Notes under the pieces: model-generated
What the model was told of the DNA's origin: nothing
Database searches by the model: none
What the model saw: only the letters and a program-made list of their open reading frames with translations
Assembly (NCBI RefSeq): GCF_000737765.1
Contig: NZ_JPRI01000007.1
Location: 62,001-126,000, forward strand
Length of the DNA: 64,000 bases
Direction of reading: 5' to 3'
Origin: Chryseobacterium vrystaatense
Lineage (GTDB): Bacteria; Bacteroidota; Bacteroidia; Flavobacteriales; Weeksellaceae
Made by a program: the position numbers and the translations under genes
In this document: positions 34,604 through 43,657 of the stretch, piece after piece
Layout of the letters: the number at the start of each line of letters is the position of its first letter
How positions within the stretch are numbered: position 1 is the stretch's first letter

Positions 34604-35152
34604 TTACCAGACATTGATCCACAAGTCTCCTCCGAATGTGACTGCTTCTGCCTTAAATGCATAGTTTACACCATTCAATGTACTTGTTCCTGTTATATAA
34701 TTAGGGATACTACTCATACAGTTTTGATAAAAACCTACAGATCCTCCCAGGGTAGGATTCATCAGCCCGGGATTATTAGGATCCCTTAGCTCAAACTTCA
34801 TATATGCCCATCGTTGCTTACTGGCTACCGCATCACTGATTGATGTGGCGGGAACGACCGTACTGTTGTACCAATAATTGTCGATAGGGTAAGGATGTGG
34901 TGTAGAGGCAAAAGACGATGATTTTAAAAAGGTTACATAGGTAGTCTTAACGCCGGGAGGTAATGGGATATTAGGACCTAATGCCTGGTAACCATCACCG
35001 CATATGAAGGGATTTATGGTAAATAGAGTATAATGTAAATTTAAGCTGTGATAAGAATCATCATTAAAAACATGTAAACTTCCTGCACCGTCTTGTGCAA
35101 AAGCAGCAGATCCGATACTTAAACCGAGAAGAATGGTGAATATCTTTTTCAT
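34604..35152 (-). CDS. Secreted protein of unknown function, 182 residues
   Basis: Not recognised. A signal peptide is clear (IFTILLGLSIGSAAFA, then Q). The mature protein is Gly/Asn/Pro/Ser rich with two spaced Cys ('FICGDGYQ' and 'FYQNCMSS') and many aromatic residues, suggesting a small extracellular beta-rich domain. It follows the lipoprotein gene at 35155 after only 2 bp, so both are translated from one message. The C-terminus 'VTFGGDLWINVW' has no type IX sorting-domain signature that I can recognise. Confidence 0.65.
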   Translation of the reverse strand: MKKIFTILLGLSIGSAAFAQDGAGSLHVFNDDSYHSLNLHYTLFTINPFICGDGYQALGPNIPLPPGVKTTYVTFLKSSSFASTPHPYPIDNYWYNSTVVPATSISDAVASKQRWAYMKFELRDPNNPGLMNPTLGGSVGFYQNCMSSIPNYITGTSTLNGVNYAFKAEAVTFGGDLWINVW

Positions 35153-35154
35153 AA

Positions 35155-35532
35155 TTAATCGTTTAGAGTTTTTTGAGGAGTTTTGTTCAGTTTTTCATTA
35201 TAAATTTTTACAGCCCATGTAAGGATTTTATCACGGTCACCCTGCGTATTGTTTGTAATCTCCTGATCAGAGGCACCTGTAGATTTTATCAACTCTAAAG
35301 CGGATGGAATCAGAATGTCTTTACGACGGTCACTCAGTTCTATTGATTTCTGATTTCTTTTTTCTTCCTCAGTAGGAAGGTTTTCAGGAAGTGTAAGGCT
35401 TTTGATTGATTTTTCAAAATTGATAATCTCACCGCTCTTTTTGGCATCAACTGGATTTACAACTGCAGTCGATTCCGTACTGCACGATATAAATGCTGCC
35501 ATCATGATCGCATAGAATAGTTTGCTTTTCAT
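35155..35532 (-). CDS. Lipoprotein of unknown function, 125 residues
   Basis: Not recognised. The start MKSKLFYAIMMAAFISC gives a lipoprotein signal with Cys17 followed by Ser-Thr-Glu. The mature part is largely helical and charged ('LPENLPTEEEKRNQKSIELSDRRKDILIPSALELIKS'). It is the first gene of a two-gene unit with the secreted protein at 34604. A -7 element at 35558-35565 lies 26 nt upstream. Confidence 0.65.
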   Translation of the reverse strand: MKSKLFYAIMMAAFISCSTESTAVVNPVDAKKSGEIINFEKSIKSLTLPENLPTEEEKRNQKSIELSDRRKDILIPSALELIKSTGASDQEITNNTQGDRDKILTWAVKIYNEKLNKTPQKTLND

Positions 35533-35557
35533 ATGTATAAATTAGTATTGGTTTTTA

Positions 35558-35565
35558 CAAAAGTA
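35558..35565 (-). promoter_or_regulatory. -7 element for the lipoprotein/secreted protein pair
   Basis: TACTTTTG on the minus strand, 26 nt upstream of the ATG. The -33 region has no exact TTTG. Confidence 0.45.
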
Positions 35566-35881
35566 TTGTTTTAATCTATATCATGTAACGGTGAAAAGTA
35601 TAATTTATTTGATATTTTTATTTATAAAGTAATATTTATGTCAATATGTTGTTTTTAATTAAATAAATACTGTTAAATTTTATTCATAACGATTTATGTG
35701 TGGTTTTCTTTTTAAAGGAAAATATAAGAAAGGCATGGAAAGGAAATTAAGCCTTGTAAAGCTTAATAGAAAAAGCTGATGGATGTAGTAGAACAGTTAC
35801 GGATACCACTGTATTTGGGAAAAGATGCATTTTACAATGAATTTTGTATTAACAGAAAGCGGTGATGTTTTCTGTTGAAAT
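35566..35881. other. Intergenic region without a recognised gene
   Basis: A/T-rich, no strong hairpin. A 28-codon reading frame at 35779-35865 has no recognisable features and is not called. Upstream genes diverge in function on both sides (both on the minus strand), so this holds the terminator region of dgkA's downstream flank and the promoter of the lipoprotein pair. Confidence 0.3.
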
Positions 35882-36238
35882 TTAAATAAAAATATATTTC
35901 CAGTATACAATCACTCCCACTACAACAGCGCCAGCTGCCATCAGGAGAACGCCTCCGGCAGAAGCATCTTTGATAAAGCCTATTCTTTGGTCAAAATCAG
36001 GTTGAATGATGTCACATATCCTTTCTATGGCTGTGTTGAAAATTTCAGCACTTAAAACAGCTACAGAAGCGATAAAAACGAGTGCCGCATCTACTGCTGA
36101 AAGTTTAAAATAGAAAATAAGGAAAAGATTAAGGAAAAAAGCGGCAAGTTCAATCTGAAAATTTCTTTCCTTTCTTACCATCAGGAAAATACCCCGGAAA
36201 GCATGGAGGAAACTTTTATGGATAGGTGGCTTTTTCAT
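35882..36238 (-). CDS. Diacylglycerol kinase family membrane protein (DgkA/undecaprenol kinase-like)
   Basis: A 118-residue integral membrane protein with three hydrophobic segments. The sequence 'SFLHAFRGIFLMVRKERNFQIELAAFF' followed by 'VLSAEIFNTAIERICDIIQPDFDQRIGFIKDASAGGVLL' is the DgkA signature with the catalytic Glu of E-x(2)-NTAIE. In Gram-positives this family phosphorylates undecaprenol; in E. coli it recycles diacylglycerol. The start is ATG 36238: the longer frame begins with TTG at 36253, which is itself part of the -7 promoter element. Confidence 0.88.
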   Translation of the reverse strand: MKKPPIHKSFLHAFRGIFLMVRKERNFQIELAAFFLNLFLIFYFKLSAVDAALVFIASVAVLSAEIFNTAIERICDIIQPDFDQRIGFIKDASAGGVLLMAAGAVVVGVIVYWKYIFI

Positions 36239-36250
36239 GATTGTTTTTCG

Positions 36251-36258
36251 CAAATATA
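36251..36258 (-). promoter_or_regulatory. -7 element for the DgkA-like gene
   Basis: TATATTTG on the minus strand, 13 nt upstream of the ATG. It decides the start codon choice for the gene. Confidence 0.45.
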
Positions 36259-36411
36259 GGATTTGTATTTTGAAGGTGATAGGATTCCAGATCTTTAGTA
36301 TGAAAATTAATCAGGACTGAAATCAGAACATAAGAGCAAGTCTTAAAACAGGTTAATGATATTTGTTTAAAACTCCTTAAGATTATTTTTTTCATTATAG
36401 TTTCTATTTAT

Positions 36412-36419
36412 TATATTTG
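36412..36419 (+). promoter_or_regulatory. -7 element upstream of dnaN
   Basis: TATATTTG, 21 nt before the ATG. The -33 region is T-rich without an exact TTTG. Confidence 0.45.
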
Positions 36420-36440
36420 TAGAAACTTATTTTTAAATCT

Positions 36441-37571
36441 ATGAAATTTATTATTTCAAGTGGTGAACTGCAGAAAGCATTGCAAACTGTAAGTGGCGTA
36501 ATATCAAGCTCTCAATCGAGACCGATTTTAGAAAACTATCTTTTTGAACTAGACGGAAATAACGTTACCATTACAGCTTCTGATGGCGAGACTACTCTTG
36601 TTACTTCTTTAGAGGTAAAGTCTGATGATTCGGGTAAATTTGCCGTTCCTGCTAAAATTTTTCAAGATTTTATCAAGACTTATGGTGAACAGCCTCTGAC
36701 TTTTGTTGTGAAAGATAATGCAGAAGGAACTGGAAGCCAGTTAGAGATTTTAGATGAAAAAGATAATTTCGCGGTAGCACTTGATAATGCTGATGACTAT
36801 CCTGAACTTCCGGAATTTGATGCGTCTCAAAGCGTAGCAATGCCGGCGGGTGTTTTATCCGAAGCACTTACCAATACCCTTTTTGCAACCAGTAATGACT
36901 CTCTTCGTCCTGTAATGACAGGCGTACTTTTCCAGTTTGGAGAAAATGAAACCAATTTTGTTTCTACAGACTCTCACAGACTGGTGGTATATAAAAGAAC
37001 AGACCTGATGAATGCCGAGCCAATGGAGTTCATCATGCCTAAAAAACCTTTGAACATTTTCAAGAATATTCTGGCAAGTTCCAATGAAGACGTTAAGATC
37101 GACTTCAACGAGAATATGGCCAAATTTACTTTTGGAAAACATATATGGATCTGTAGACTGATTGACGGGAAGTATCCCAACTATACAGCGGTTATTCCAA
37201 AAGAAAATCCAAATGTATTGACGATCAACAGAAACCTTCTTTTAGGAGCCATCAAAAGAGCATCGATCATGTCTAATAAATCTACCAATCAGGTAAGATT
37301 TAAACTGTCTGCCAATATTCTTCACCTTCATGCAGAAGATACGGAATACGCAAACAAAGCAGATATGCAGATTCCTTGTGATTATAACGGAGAAGACATC
37401 AACATTGGTTTCAGTTCTAAATTTTTAACCGAAATGCTTACCATTTTAGGTTCTGACGATATCACAATGAAAATGTCACAGCCGAACAGACCGGGGATCA
37501 TTGAACCTCTTGACGGTCTTGAAGAAAGCGAAAATATCCTGATGTTATCAATGCCGGTAATCGGATTGTAA
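36441..37571 (+). CDS. dnaN: DNA polymerase III beta subunit (sliding clamp)
   Basis: A 376-residue clamp protein. Recognised by 'MKFIISSGELQKALQTVSGVISSSQSRPILENYLFE', 'VPAKIFQDFIKTY', 'VSTDSHRLVVYKR', 'ICRLIDGKYPNYTAVIPK', 'NQVRFKLSANILHLHAED' and the C-terminal 'MPVIGL', which forms the partner-binding cleft (family usually ends MPMRL/MPVIL). It forms a ring dimer around DNA and tethers polymerase. It is monocistronic here (terminator directly after), not next to dnaA within this window. Confidence 0.97.
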   Translation: MKFIISSGELQKALQTVSGVISSSQSRPILENYLFELDGNNVTITASDGETTLVTSLEVKSDDSGKFAVPAKIFQDFIKTYGEQPLTFVVKDNAEGTGSQLEILDEKDNFAVALDNADDYPELPEFDASQSVAMPAGVLSEALTNTLFATSNDSLRPVMTGVLFQFGENETNFVSTDSHRLVVYKRTDLMNAEPMEFIMPKKPLNIFKNILASSNEDVKIDFNENMAKFTFGKHIWICRLIDGKYPNYTAVIPKENPNVLTINRNLLLGAIKRASIMSNKSTNQVRFKLSANILHLHAEDTEYANKADMQIPCDYNGEDINIGFSSKFLTEMLTILGSDDITMKMSQPNRPGIIEPLDGLEESENILMLSMPVIGL

Positions 37572-37591
37572 TAATATGATACATACAACTA

Positions 37592-37621
37592 AAAGAGACT
37601 GGGTAATCCAGTCTCTTTTTT
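37592..37621 (+). terminator. Intrinsic terminator after dnaN
   Basis: AAAGAGACTGG-gtaa-TCCAGTCTCTTTTTT. Confidence 0.85.
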
Positions 37622-37637
37622 AATGGCTCTCAATTTT

Positions 37638-38471
37638 ATGAAAAGAATACTTATATTCACCTTACTGTTACCATTCATCAATGTATTTTCTCAAAAAAAT
37701 ATCAAAGTGTACCATGAAAAAAAAGGGGATACTTTAATGCTTTATGCGGATAACCGGGAGATTTACCCAATGTCTTTTGTGTTTTCCGGTGTGCCGGAAT
37801 TAGAAAATATGAAAGCCCCTGAAGCATTTAAAAAGATACAGGTCATTCCTGCTAAATCAGTGAAAAATAAAGTAACTTATTTTGTGATCAGTGATAAAAC
37901 AAAAAAGTGGGCAGTGAAAAAGATGCCCGGCTATGAGATGTATGTAGGAGATGTTACTTTGGAAAAATATGACTCGGATTATCAATATGTTCTTCCATTT
38001 ACAAAAGGAAAATCTTTTACGATTAATCAGGGATATAATGGGCTGTTTTCTCATCAGAACGAAAACTCTCTGGACTTTACAATGCCTGAGGGAACTGAAA
38101 TTGTTGCTGCAAGGGAAGGATTGGTCACGGACGTCGTAAAGCATTATAATACAGGCTGCGCCACAAAAAGCTGTGCCGATCAGGCTAATTATATTACAAT
38201 TATGCACTCAGACGGAAGTTTTGCCCAATATTATCATTTAAAACAAAATGGAGTTAAAGTGAATATCGGAGATCAGGTAAATAAGGGTGATATTATTGGA
38301 GTAAGCGGAAATACGGGTTGGAGCAAAGGACCGCATCTTCATTTTATATGCTATCTTCCCAGATTGGAAGGTCAGAAATTTAGAAAACCGATAAAAACTC
38401 TTTTCAGAACTGGAGATGGAAGTAAAACCGAATACCTGGTTGAGAAAAAAACGTATTCAAAAGAATATTAA
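37638..38471 (+). CDS. M23 family metallopeptidase
   Basis: A 277-residue exported protein: signal peptide 'ILIFTLLLPFINVFS', a beta-rich N-terminal part of about 110 residues, and a LytM/M23 domain. Zinc-site motifs visible are 'FSHQNENSLDFTMPEGTEIVAAREG' (variant of HxxxD spacing, His and Asp), and 'GPHLHFICYLP' (HxH). M23 enzymes are endopeptidases of peptidoglycan cross-links; the 'N..SLDF/MPEGT' subgroup is common in Bacteroidota. The ATG at 37638 is used because the earlier ATG at 37623 touches the dnaN terminator. Confidence 0.85.
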   Translation: MKRILIFTLLLPFINVFSQKNIKVYHEKKGDTLMLYADNREIYPMSFVFSGVPELENMKAPEAFKKIQVIPAKSVKNKVTYFVISDKTKKWAVKKMPGYEMYVGDVTLEKYDSDYQYVLPFTKGKSFTINQGYNGLFSHQNENSLDFTMPEGTEIVAAREGLVTDVVKHYNTGCATKSCADQANYITIMHSDGSFAQYYHLKQNGVKVNIGDQVNKGDIIGVSGNTGWSKGPHLHFICYLPRLEGQKFRKPIKTLFRTGDGSKTEYLVEKKTYSKEY

Positions 38472-38766
38472 CAGATAAACAATAGTTGGATGCTTTTGTT
38501 GTGAATAATCAACAGGCCGTAAGAATGTACATACTTTCTGTGATAAAAAAGTTTTTTAATCTGCGGGATTTACAGCAAAAAAAATAAAACTTATTCTCTT
38601 AAAGTGATCTCTAAATTTCGCTGTTTCTTAAAAAAACACGACATTTGTACCCTGGAAAATTCAAGTAAATTTTCGAAATAAAGAAAGGTTTCCGACCTTG
38701 AAAAAAATAAAAATGATCAGATGACGGGTTAAACCGATGTCTGACCAATAAAAATAGATTGAGCAA
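38472..38766. other. Intergenic leader region of pheT
   Basis: No gene seen. Near the 3' end an imperfect dyad (TCAGA..CGG gttaaa CCG..TCTGA, 38717-38744) lies 22-50 nt before the pheT ATG and could form a leader hairpin. A motif GACATTTG (38641-38648) resembles a degenerate -7 element. Confidence 0.3.
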
Positions 38767-41169
38767 ATGAAAATATCAAACAACTGGCTGAAAGACTTTA
38801 TCAAAACGGAACTGAAAACTGAAAGAATCGGAGAATTCCTTACAGATATAGGGCTTGAAGTAGAGGGGATAGAAAAATTTGAAAGTGTAAGAGGGAGTCT
38901 TGAAGGAATTGTTGTAGGGAAAGTATTGACCTGCGAAAAACATCCGAATGCAGACAAATTAAAGAAAACAACCGTTGACGTAGGAAACGGAAAGATATTG
39001 AATATCGTTTGTGGAGCTCCGAATGTAGAAGCAGGACAAACCGTTCCTGTAGCAGTGGTCGGAACAAAAATCTATGACAAAACCGGAAACTTTTTTGAAA
39101 TCAAAGAAGCTAAAATCAGAAGTGAGGTTTCTCAGGGGATGATCTGTGCAGAAGATGAACTTGGCCTAAGCGAAGACCACGGAGGAATCATGGTTTTAGA
39201 TGAAACCAAATATGAAGTAGGAAAAAACTTTGCGGATTATTTTGAACTGGCCAATGATGAAGTGCTGGAAATTGGTTTAACACCAAACAGAACAGACGCG
39301 ATGTCTCATTATGGGGTTGCCAGAGATCTTCATGCATTCCTTTCTACCAACCAGCAGAAGTCAACATTTGAAAAAGTGTCTTCTGAAGCCTTAAATAATG
39401 AGGGCTCACACAATTTTACCCTGGAAGTTGAAGATGCTGAGTTGTGTCCAAGATACATCGGCGCTGTCATTGAAGAAGTGAAAGTAGCAGAATCTCCATC
39501 TTGGTTAAAAGACAGACTGAAAGCGATAGGTTTAAGCCCTATCAACAATATTGTAGATATTACCAATTATATTCTTCACGGGTACGGACAGCCTCTTCAT
39601 GCATTTGATGCTGATAAGATCGCTGACAGCAAGGTGAAGGTAGGAACCGTAAAGAAAGGAACAAAATTCACTACTTTGGATGGAGTGGAAAGAACTTTAA
39701 ACGGTTCTGAGGTTATGATCAAAGATGGAAAGGATAATCCGCTATGTATTGCCGGAGTTTTCGGTGGTGCTCAGTCAGGAGTTTCTGATGAAACGAAAAC
39801 TATTTTCCTGGAAAGTGCTTATTTCAATCCGGTAGCCGTAAGAAAAGGAGCTAAAGCCCACAATTTAAATACTGATGCTTCTTTCAGATTCGAAAGAGGA
39901 GTAGATCCTAATATCACCAGAACAGCCATCACTCATGCGATTAAAATGATTCAGGAGATTGCTGGCGGAAAATTGGTGGGAGACCTGTTAGAAGAGTATC
40001 CAAAGAAAATCGAGGATAACTATGTGATCATCAGGTTCTCAAAGATCGAACAGATCCTGGGGACAAAAATCCACAGAGAAAAAGTAAAAGAGATCTTAAA
40101 AGCTCTTGAAATACAGGTTTTAAACGAAATCCAGAACGGACTTGAAATTTCAGTACCCGCTTACAGAGCTGATGTAACAAGAGAAATTGATGTTATTGAA
40201 GAAATCTTAAGAATTTATGGATACAACAAAATCGATGCTCCTCAAAAAATTTCATTTACACCAGTTAAACTGAGCGCTAACGATCAGGATGAGCTGGAAA
40301 ATAACTGGGCAAGAACGCTGCAGAGCATTGGGTTTAATGAAGTGATGAACAATTCACTGACTTCTGTAAAAGATGAAACCAATGCAGTGAAATTACTGAA
40401 TCCGTTAAGCGGAGATCTTGCATTCATGAGAAAATCTTTATTGGAAGGTCTTTTGCAAAATGCAGTATACAATATCAACAGAAAGAATCAGGATATCAAG
40501 TTTTTCGAATTTGGAAAGATCTACCACAAAAAAGATAAATACGAAGAAAGAAAACAATTAGCGATCCTGGTGACAGGAAGAGATGTTGCTGAAAACTGGC
40601 TGCAGCCTAAATCAGCTGTAAGCTTCTATAACCTTAAAGCATATGTAAAGGTCTTACTAGAAAGACTTGCTGTTGATTATAAGGAAGTCGCACTAACAGA
40701 CGAAAGATTCTCCGATTCATTAGCTTACGAAGCAGACGGAAAAACGTTAGTTAGAATCGGTAAAGTATCTCCGGTATTATTGAAAGATTTCGATATTGAT
40801 CAGGAATGTTTCTATGCAGAAATCGAACTTGAATTAGCACAGGAATTGCGTTCTAAAAATGAACTTAAATTTAAGGATATTCCTAAGTTCAACAAGATCA
40901 GAAGAGACCTTGCTATGTTGATTGATAAAAATATCAACTATCAGGATCTGTATCAGACAGCAAAAAAGAACAAATCTCCTTTCATTAAAAATATCAATTT
41001 ATTCGATGTATATGAAGGAAAAAATCTTCCGGAAGGCAAAAAGTCTTACGCGATGAGTTTTGAGCTTCTGAATGAAGAAAAAACATTGGAAGAGAAAGAA
41101 ATCTCTGAAGTAATGGATTCTCTGATCAAATCATTCCAAAAAGAATACAACGCAGAGTTAAGATCTTAA
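38767..41169 (+). CDS. pheT: Phenylalanyl-tRNA synthetase beta subunit
   Basis: An 800-residue protein with the full bacterial PheT architecture: N-terminal tRNA-binding OB domain ('VVGKVLTCEKHPNADKLKKTTVDVG'), B3/B4 editing region ('LEIGLTPNRTDAMSHYGVARDL', 'VDITNYILHGYGQPLHAFDADKI', 'FERGVDPN'), B5 domain ('YRADVTREIDVIEEILRIYGYNKI'), catalytic-like core and C-terminal anticodon-binding FDX-ACB domain ('FNKIRRDLAMLIDKNI..YQDLYQ'). pheS is not next to it, as in many Bacteroidota. Confidence 0.97.
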   Translation: MKISNNWLKDFIKTELKTERIGEFLTDIGLEVEGIEKFESVRGSLEGIVVGKVLTCEKHPNADKLKKTTVDVGNGKILNIVCGAPNVEAGQTVPVAVVGTKIYDKTGNFFEIKEAKIRSEVSQGMICAEDELGLSEDHGGIMVLDETKYEVGKNFADYFELANDEVLEIGLTPNRTDAMSHYGVARDLHAFLSTNQQKSTFEKVSSEALNNEGSHNFTLEVEDAELCPRYIGAVIEEVKVAESPSWLKDRLKAIGLSPINNIVDITNYILHGYGQPLHAFDADKIADSKVKVGTVKKGTKFTTLDGVERTLNGSEVMIKDGKDNPLCIAGVFGGAQSGVSDETKTIFLESAYFNPVAVRKGAKAHNLNTDASFRFERGVDPNITRTAITHAIKMIQEIAGGKLVGDLLEEYPKKIEDNYVIIRFSKIEQILGTKIHREKVKEILKALEIQVLNEIQNGLEISVPAYRADVTREIDVIEEILRIYGYNKIDAPQKISFTPVKLSANDQDELENNWARTLQSIGFNEVMNNSLTSVKDETNAVKLLNPLSGDLAFMRKSLLEGLLQNAVYNINRKNQDIKFFEFGKIYHKKDKYEERKQLAILVTGRDVAENWLQPKSAVSFYNLKAYVKVLLERLAVDYKEVALTDERFSDSLAYEADGKTLVRIGKVSPVLLKDFDIDQECFYAEIELELAQELRSKNELKFKDIPKFNKIRRDLAMLIDKNINYQDLYQTAKKNKSPFIKNINLFDVYEGKNLPEGKKSYAMSFELLNEEKTLEEKEISEVMDSLIKSFQKEYNAELRS

Positions 41170-41190
41170 TGAAGATAAAAATATATTATT

Positions 41191-41218
41191 AAAACGGGCT
41201 TTAGCCCGTTTTTTTATT
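41191..41218 (+). terminator. Intrinsic terminator after pheT
   Basis: AAAACGGGCTttAGCCCGTTTTTTT hairpin with T-run. Confidence 0.85.
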
Positions 41219-41290
41219 TTGTAACCCTCCACATTAATAGGTTCTTGCATTCAACCAGCAAGATCCGCATGAGAAAAAGAATACCATCTC

Positions 41291-41326
41291 TAAAGCCCGA
41301 TAGTTATTCAATAGGAACGGGCTTTA
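41291..41326. repeat. Inverted repeat, terminator-like arms without T-run
   Basis: TAAAGCCCG (41291-41299) and CGGGCTTTA (41318-41326) are perfectly complementary and share the CGGGCTTTA word with the pheT terminator just upstream. It may be a decayed duplicate of that terminator. Confidence 0.4.
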
Positions 41327-41496
41327 ACCCATTTTCAAAATAATGACCCTGATCAATTGGATTTAGCCAAAAAATAAAAATATAATCTAAATTAATATGA
41401 AAAACAATAGCGACATTGATGTTTAAAATTAATCCGAAATAGAACCCTTAAAAATAATAAAATCCTTCCCGTCCCGTTTAAATAATATAATTTCCT

Positions 41497-41504
41497 TAAA
41501 TTTG
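41497..41504 (+). promoter_or_regulatory. -7 element upstream of the META lipoprotein gene
   Basis: TAAATTTG, 20 nt before the ATG. Confidence 0.4.
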
Positions 41505-41524
41505 AGTAATTCAAAAAGAAAAAA

Positions 41525-41935
41525 ATGAAAAATCTTTTTTTAAGTATAGGTGCGGCTGCCGTTTTGGCATCGTGCGGTACAATGTCTAGTGCTTCTGCAT
41601 CTAAAGTGGGAAAGGCACAGCCTGCATTGGCTAATACAAAATGGACGTTGGCTGAAAACGTAAAAGGTAAGGTTCCAACCCTGAATATTGAAGGTGAAAA
41701 GATCAATGGAAACGGAGGATGCAACAACTATTTCGGAACTGCTAAGATAGACCCTTCTACAGGGGATTTTTCTGCAGGACAGATGGGATCTACCAAAATG
41801 ATGTGCAACAATATGAGCGTTGAACAAAACTTCATGGATATGGTAGGGAAAGCCAATAAATATGTGGTTTCCGGAACAACCTTAGAACTTTACAAAGACA
41901 ATCTTCTGCTGTTGAAATTCAACAAATCGGAATAA
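41525..41935 (+). CDS. META domain lipoprotein (HslJ-like)
   Basis: A 136-residue lipoprotein (signal 'FLSIGAAAVLASC', Cys17). The mature part is a META domain: 'NTKWTLAENVKGKVPTLNIEGEKINGNGGCNNYFGTAKID' with the hallmark NGxGGCNxYxG, then 'MGSTKMMCNNMSVEQNFMDMVGKANKYVVSGTTLELYKDNLLLLKF'. Two conserved cysteines are typical. HslJ homologues are linked to heat shock and novobiocin resistance in E. coli; in Bacteroidota the role is unknown. Confidence 0.9.
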   Translation: MKNLFLSIGAAAVLASCGTMSSASASKVGKAQPALANTKWTLAENVKGKVPTLNIEGEKINGNGGCNNYFGTAKIDPSTGDFSAGQMGSTKMMCNNMSVEQNFMDMVGKANKYVVSGTTLELYKDNLLLLKFNKSE

Positions 41936-41937
41936 AA

Positions 41938-41972
41938 TAAAAAAGGAACTCAATTTGAGTTCCTTTTTTTAT
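41938..41972. terminator. Bidirectional terminator
   Basis: AAAAAGGAACTCAAtTTGAGTTCCTTTTTTT between convergent genes. Confidence 0.85.
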
Positions 41973-41985
41973 GCTTAGGTAGTTA

Positions 41986-42225
41986 TTATTCTTCCTCTTC
42001 TTCGTCGTACTTAGCCAACTCTTCATCACACCATTTAAACGCAGCCTCTACCACTTTTGTAGCTTCGTCTGCCATAGTTTCTTCATCGTCACCTTCTAAA
42101 TCATCCAACCACTCAACTTCTTCTTCTTCAACGTTTAAGATGAATCTTGGATATTCTGTGTGAACTACGAATAAATCTTCAGGAAATTCCGAATTGTCTG
42201 CTAATAAAAACTTTGGTAATTTCAT
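41986..42225 (-). CDS. Small acidic conserved protein, 79 residues
   Basis: A 79-residue highly acidic protein ('FVVHTEYPRFILNVEEEEVEWLDDL', tail 'WCDEELAKYDEEEEE'). I know it as a conserved hypothetical of Flavobacteriia, without function. Its codon usage and the flanking terminator on one side and 3-hydroxyacyl-CoA dehydrogenase on the other (same strand, 52 bp) support a real gene. Confidence 0.72.
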   Translation of the reverse strand: MKLPKFLLADNSEFPEDLFVVHTEYPRFILNVEEEEVEWLDDLEGDDEETMADEATKVVEAAFKWCDEELAKYDEEEEE

Positions 42226-42277
42226 TTTTTAAATATTTTAACTTTAATCAAAGATAAATAAAATTATTGACTTAAAA

Positions 42278-43171
42278 TTATTTCAAAAACATTTTTGAAA
42301 CTTTTTCAGCTTTTTTACTTTCTGAATAATCATAGAAACCTTCCCCTGACTTTACGCCCAGTTTCCCAGCCATCACCATGTTTACAAGAAGTGGGTTAGG
42401 AGCATATTTCGGATTTTTGAAACCGTCATACATTACATTCAGAATCGCAAGACAGATATCAAGACCGATAAAATCAGCCAGCTGAAGAGGACCCATTGGA
42501 TGCGCCATACCAAGTTTCATGACCGTATCGATTTCTTCTACGCCAGCCACTCCGTTATAAAGAGTTTCAATAGATTCGTTGATCATTGGCATTAGAATTC
42601 TGTTGGCTACAAAACCAGGATAGTCATTCACTTCCACCGGAACTTTACCTAAAGTCTTACTCATGTCATAGATCACATCGAAAGTCTCTTTAGAAGTAGA
42701 ATATCCTTTGATAATCTCTACCAGTTTCATAATGGGAACCGGATTCATAAAATGCATTCCGATCACTTTATCAGCTCTTTTGGTAGCTGCTGCAATCTTT
42801 GTGATAGAGATAGAAGAAGTATTGGTTGCCAGAATACAGTTCGCAGGCGCCAATTCATCCATTTGTCCGAAGATTTTCAGCTTCAGATCCTGGTTTTCAG
42901 TAGCTGCTTCTACAATAAGGTCTGCAGATCCTGCAGCATCTTTAAGTTCAGTAAAAGTGCTGATGTTTCCTAATGTCTCAGCTTTTTGCTCTTCAGTAAG
43001 GTTTCCCTTTGCAATTATTCTGTCAAGGTTAGTTGTAATTGTTTTCAGGCCTCTGTCCAGTGCATCCTGAGATACATCTACCAGATTTACTTTGAATCCG
43101 CTTTGTGCAAAAGTATGCGCAATACCGTTTCCCATAGTTCCTGCTCCAATAACTACAATGTTTTTGATCAT
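42278..43171 (-). CDS. 3-hydroxybutyryl-CoA (3-hydroxyacyl-CoA) dehydrogenase
   Basis: A 297-residue NAD-dependent dehydrogenase. The Rossmann motif is 'IGAGTMGNGIAHTFAQSGFKVNLVD' (residues 7-31); 'LATNTSSISITKIA' and 'GMHFMNPVPIMKLVEIIKG' hold the catalytic His and Ser/Asn region; the C-terminal domain has 'DYPGFVANRILMPMINE' and 'MKLGMAHPMGPLQLADFIGLDICLAIL'. It oxidises (S)-3-hydroxyacyl-CoA in fatty-acid breakdown or butanoate metabolism. Single-domain form, normal length. Confidence 0.94.
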   Translation of the reverse strand: MIKNIVVIGAGTMGNGIAHTFAQSGFKVNLVDVSQDALDRGLKTITTNLDRIIAKGNLTEEQKAETLGNISTFTELKDAAGSADLIVEAATENQDLKLKIFGQMDELAPANCILATNTSSISITKIAAATKRADKVIGMHFMNPVPIMKLVEIIKGYSTSKETFDVIYDMSKTLGKVPVEVNDYPGFVANRILMPMINESIETLYNGVAGVEEIDTVMKLGMAHPMGPLQLADFIGLDICLAILNVMYDGFKNPKYAPNPLLVNMVMAGKLGVKSGEGFYDYSESKKAEKVSKMFLK

Positions 43172-43179
43172 TTTATTCT

Positions 43180-43590
43180 TTATTTTTTAGAGATAATTAA
43201 ATTTTTAAATTTTGTTAAATCAGCCTTATGAACGGTCACCGCAGGGTCAAAACCTACAAAACCGTCACTGTTCTTTCTTCTATTTTTATTTTGAGAATCT
43301 ATCACAGATTGAAGACCCTTAAAGAACGTAGATTTTTGCTTTTTGTCCAGCGCATCTATTCCTATATAAAAATTATGCTCCCCTTCTTTTCCAAGTCCTG
43401 TCTGGGTTATAACTTCAAAAGTGTTCAGGCGATTACTATCTTCAAATTGTTTTAGATAATCCATCACAGGTTTTGAAGTTGGTGTTCCACAACAGATACT
43501 GCTGTAGCTTATCACTGCATAGCTCTGGTTCTTCTGTGAAAAAAAGAATGTGGAGCAGAAGAATAGTGCTGATAATATTAATTTTTTCAT
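43180..43590 (-). CDS. Small exported hypothetical protein, 136 residues
   Basis: Not recognised. Signal peptide 'LILSALFFCSTFFFS' then Q. The mature N-terminus has 'VISYSSICCGTPTSKPVMDYLKQFE' with a Cys-Cys pair, and the remainder is alpha/beta with many Lys and Asn. Only 8 bp separate its stop from the 3-hydroxyacyl-CoA dehydrogenase start, so both are probably cotranscribed. Confidence 0.65.
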   Translation of the reverse strand: MKKLILSALFFCSTFFFSQKNQSYAVISYSSICCGTPTSKPVMDYLKQFEDSNRLNTFEVITQTGLGKEGEHNFYIGIDALDKKQKSTFFKGLQSVIDSQNKNRRKNSDGFVGFDPAVTVHKADLTKFKNLIISKK

Positions 43591-43657
43591 ATCAAGGATA
43601 TTCTGTAGAGAAGAAGGAGATTGCCCATTTCTCAGCTTTAAAAATAAGCTTAATATT

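Noticed and set aside
35779..35865. 28-codon open frame in the gap upstream of the DgkA-like gene
   Set aside because: No leader, no signal, no recognisable motif and no promoter.
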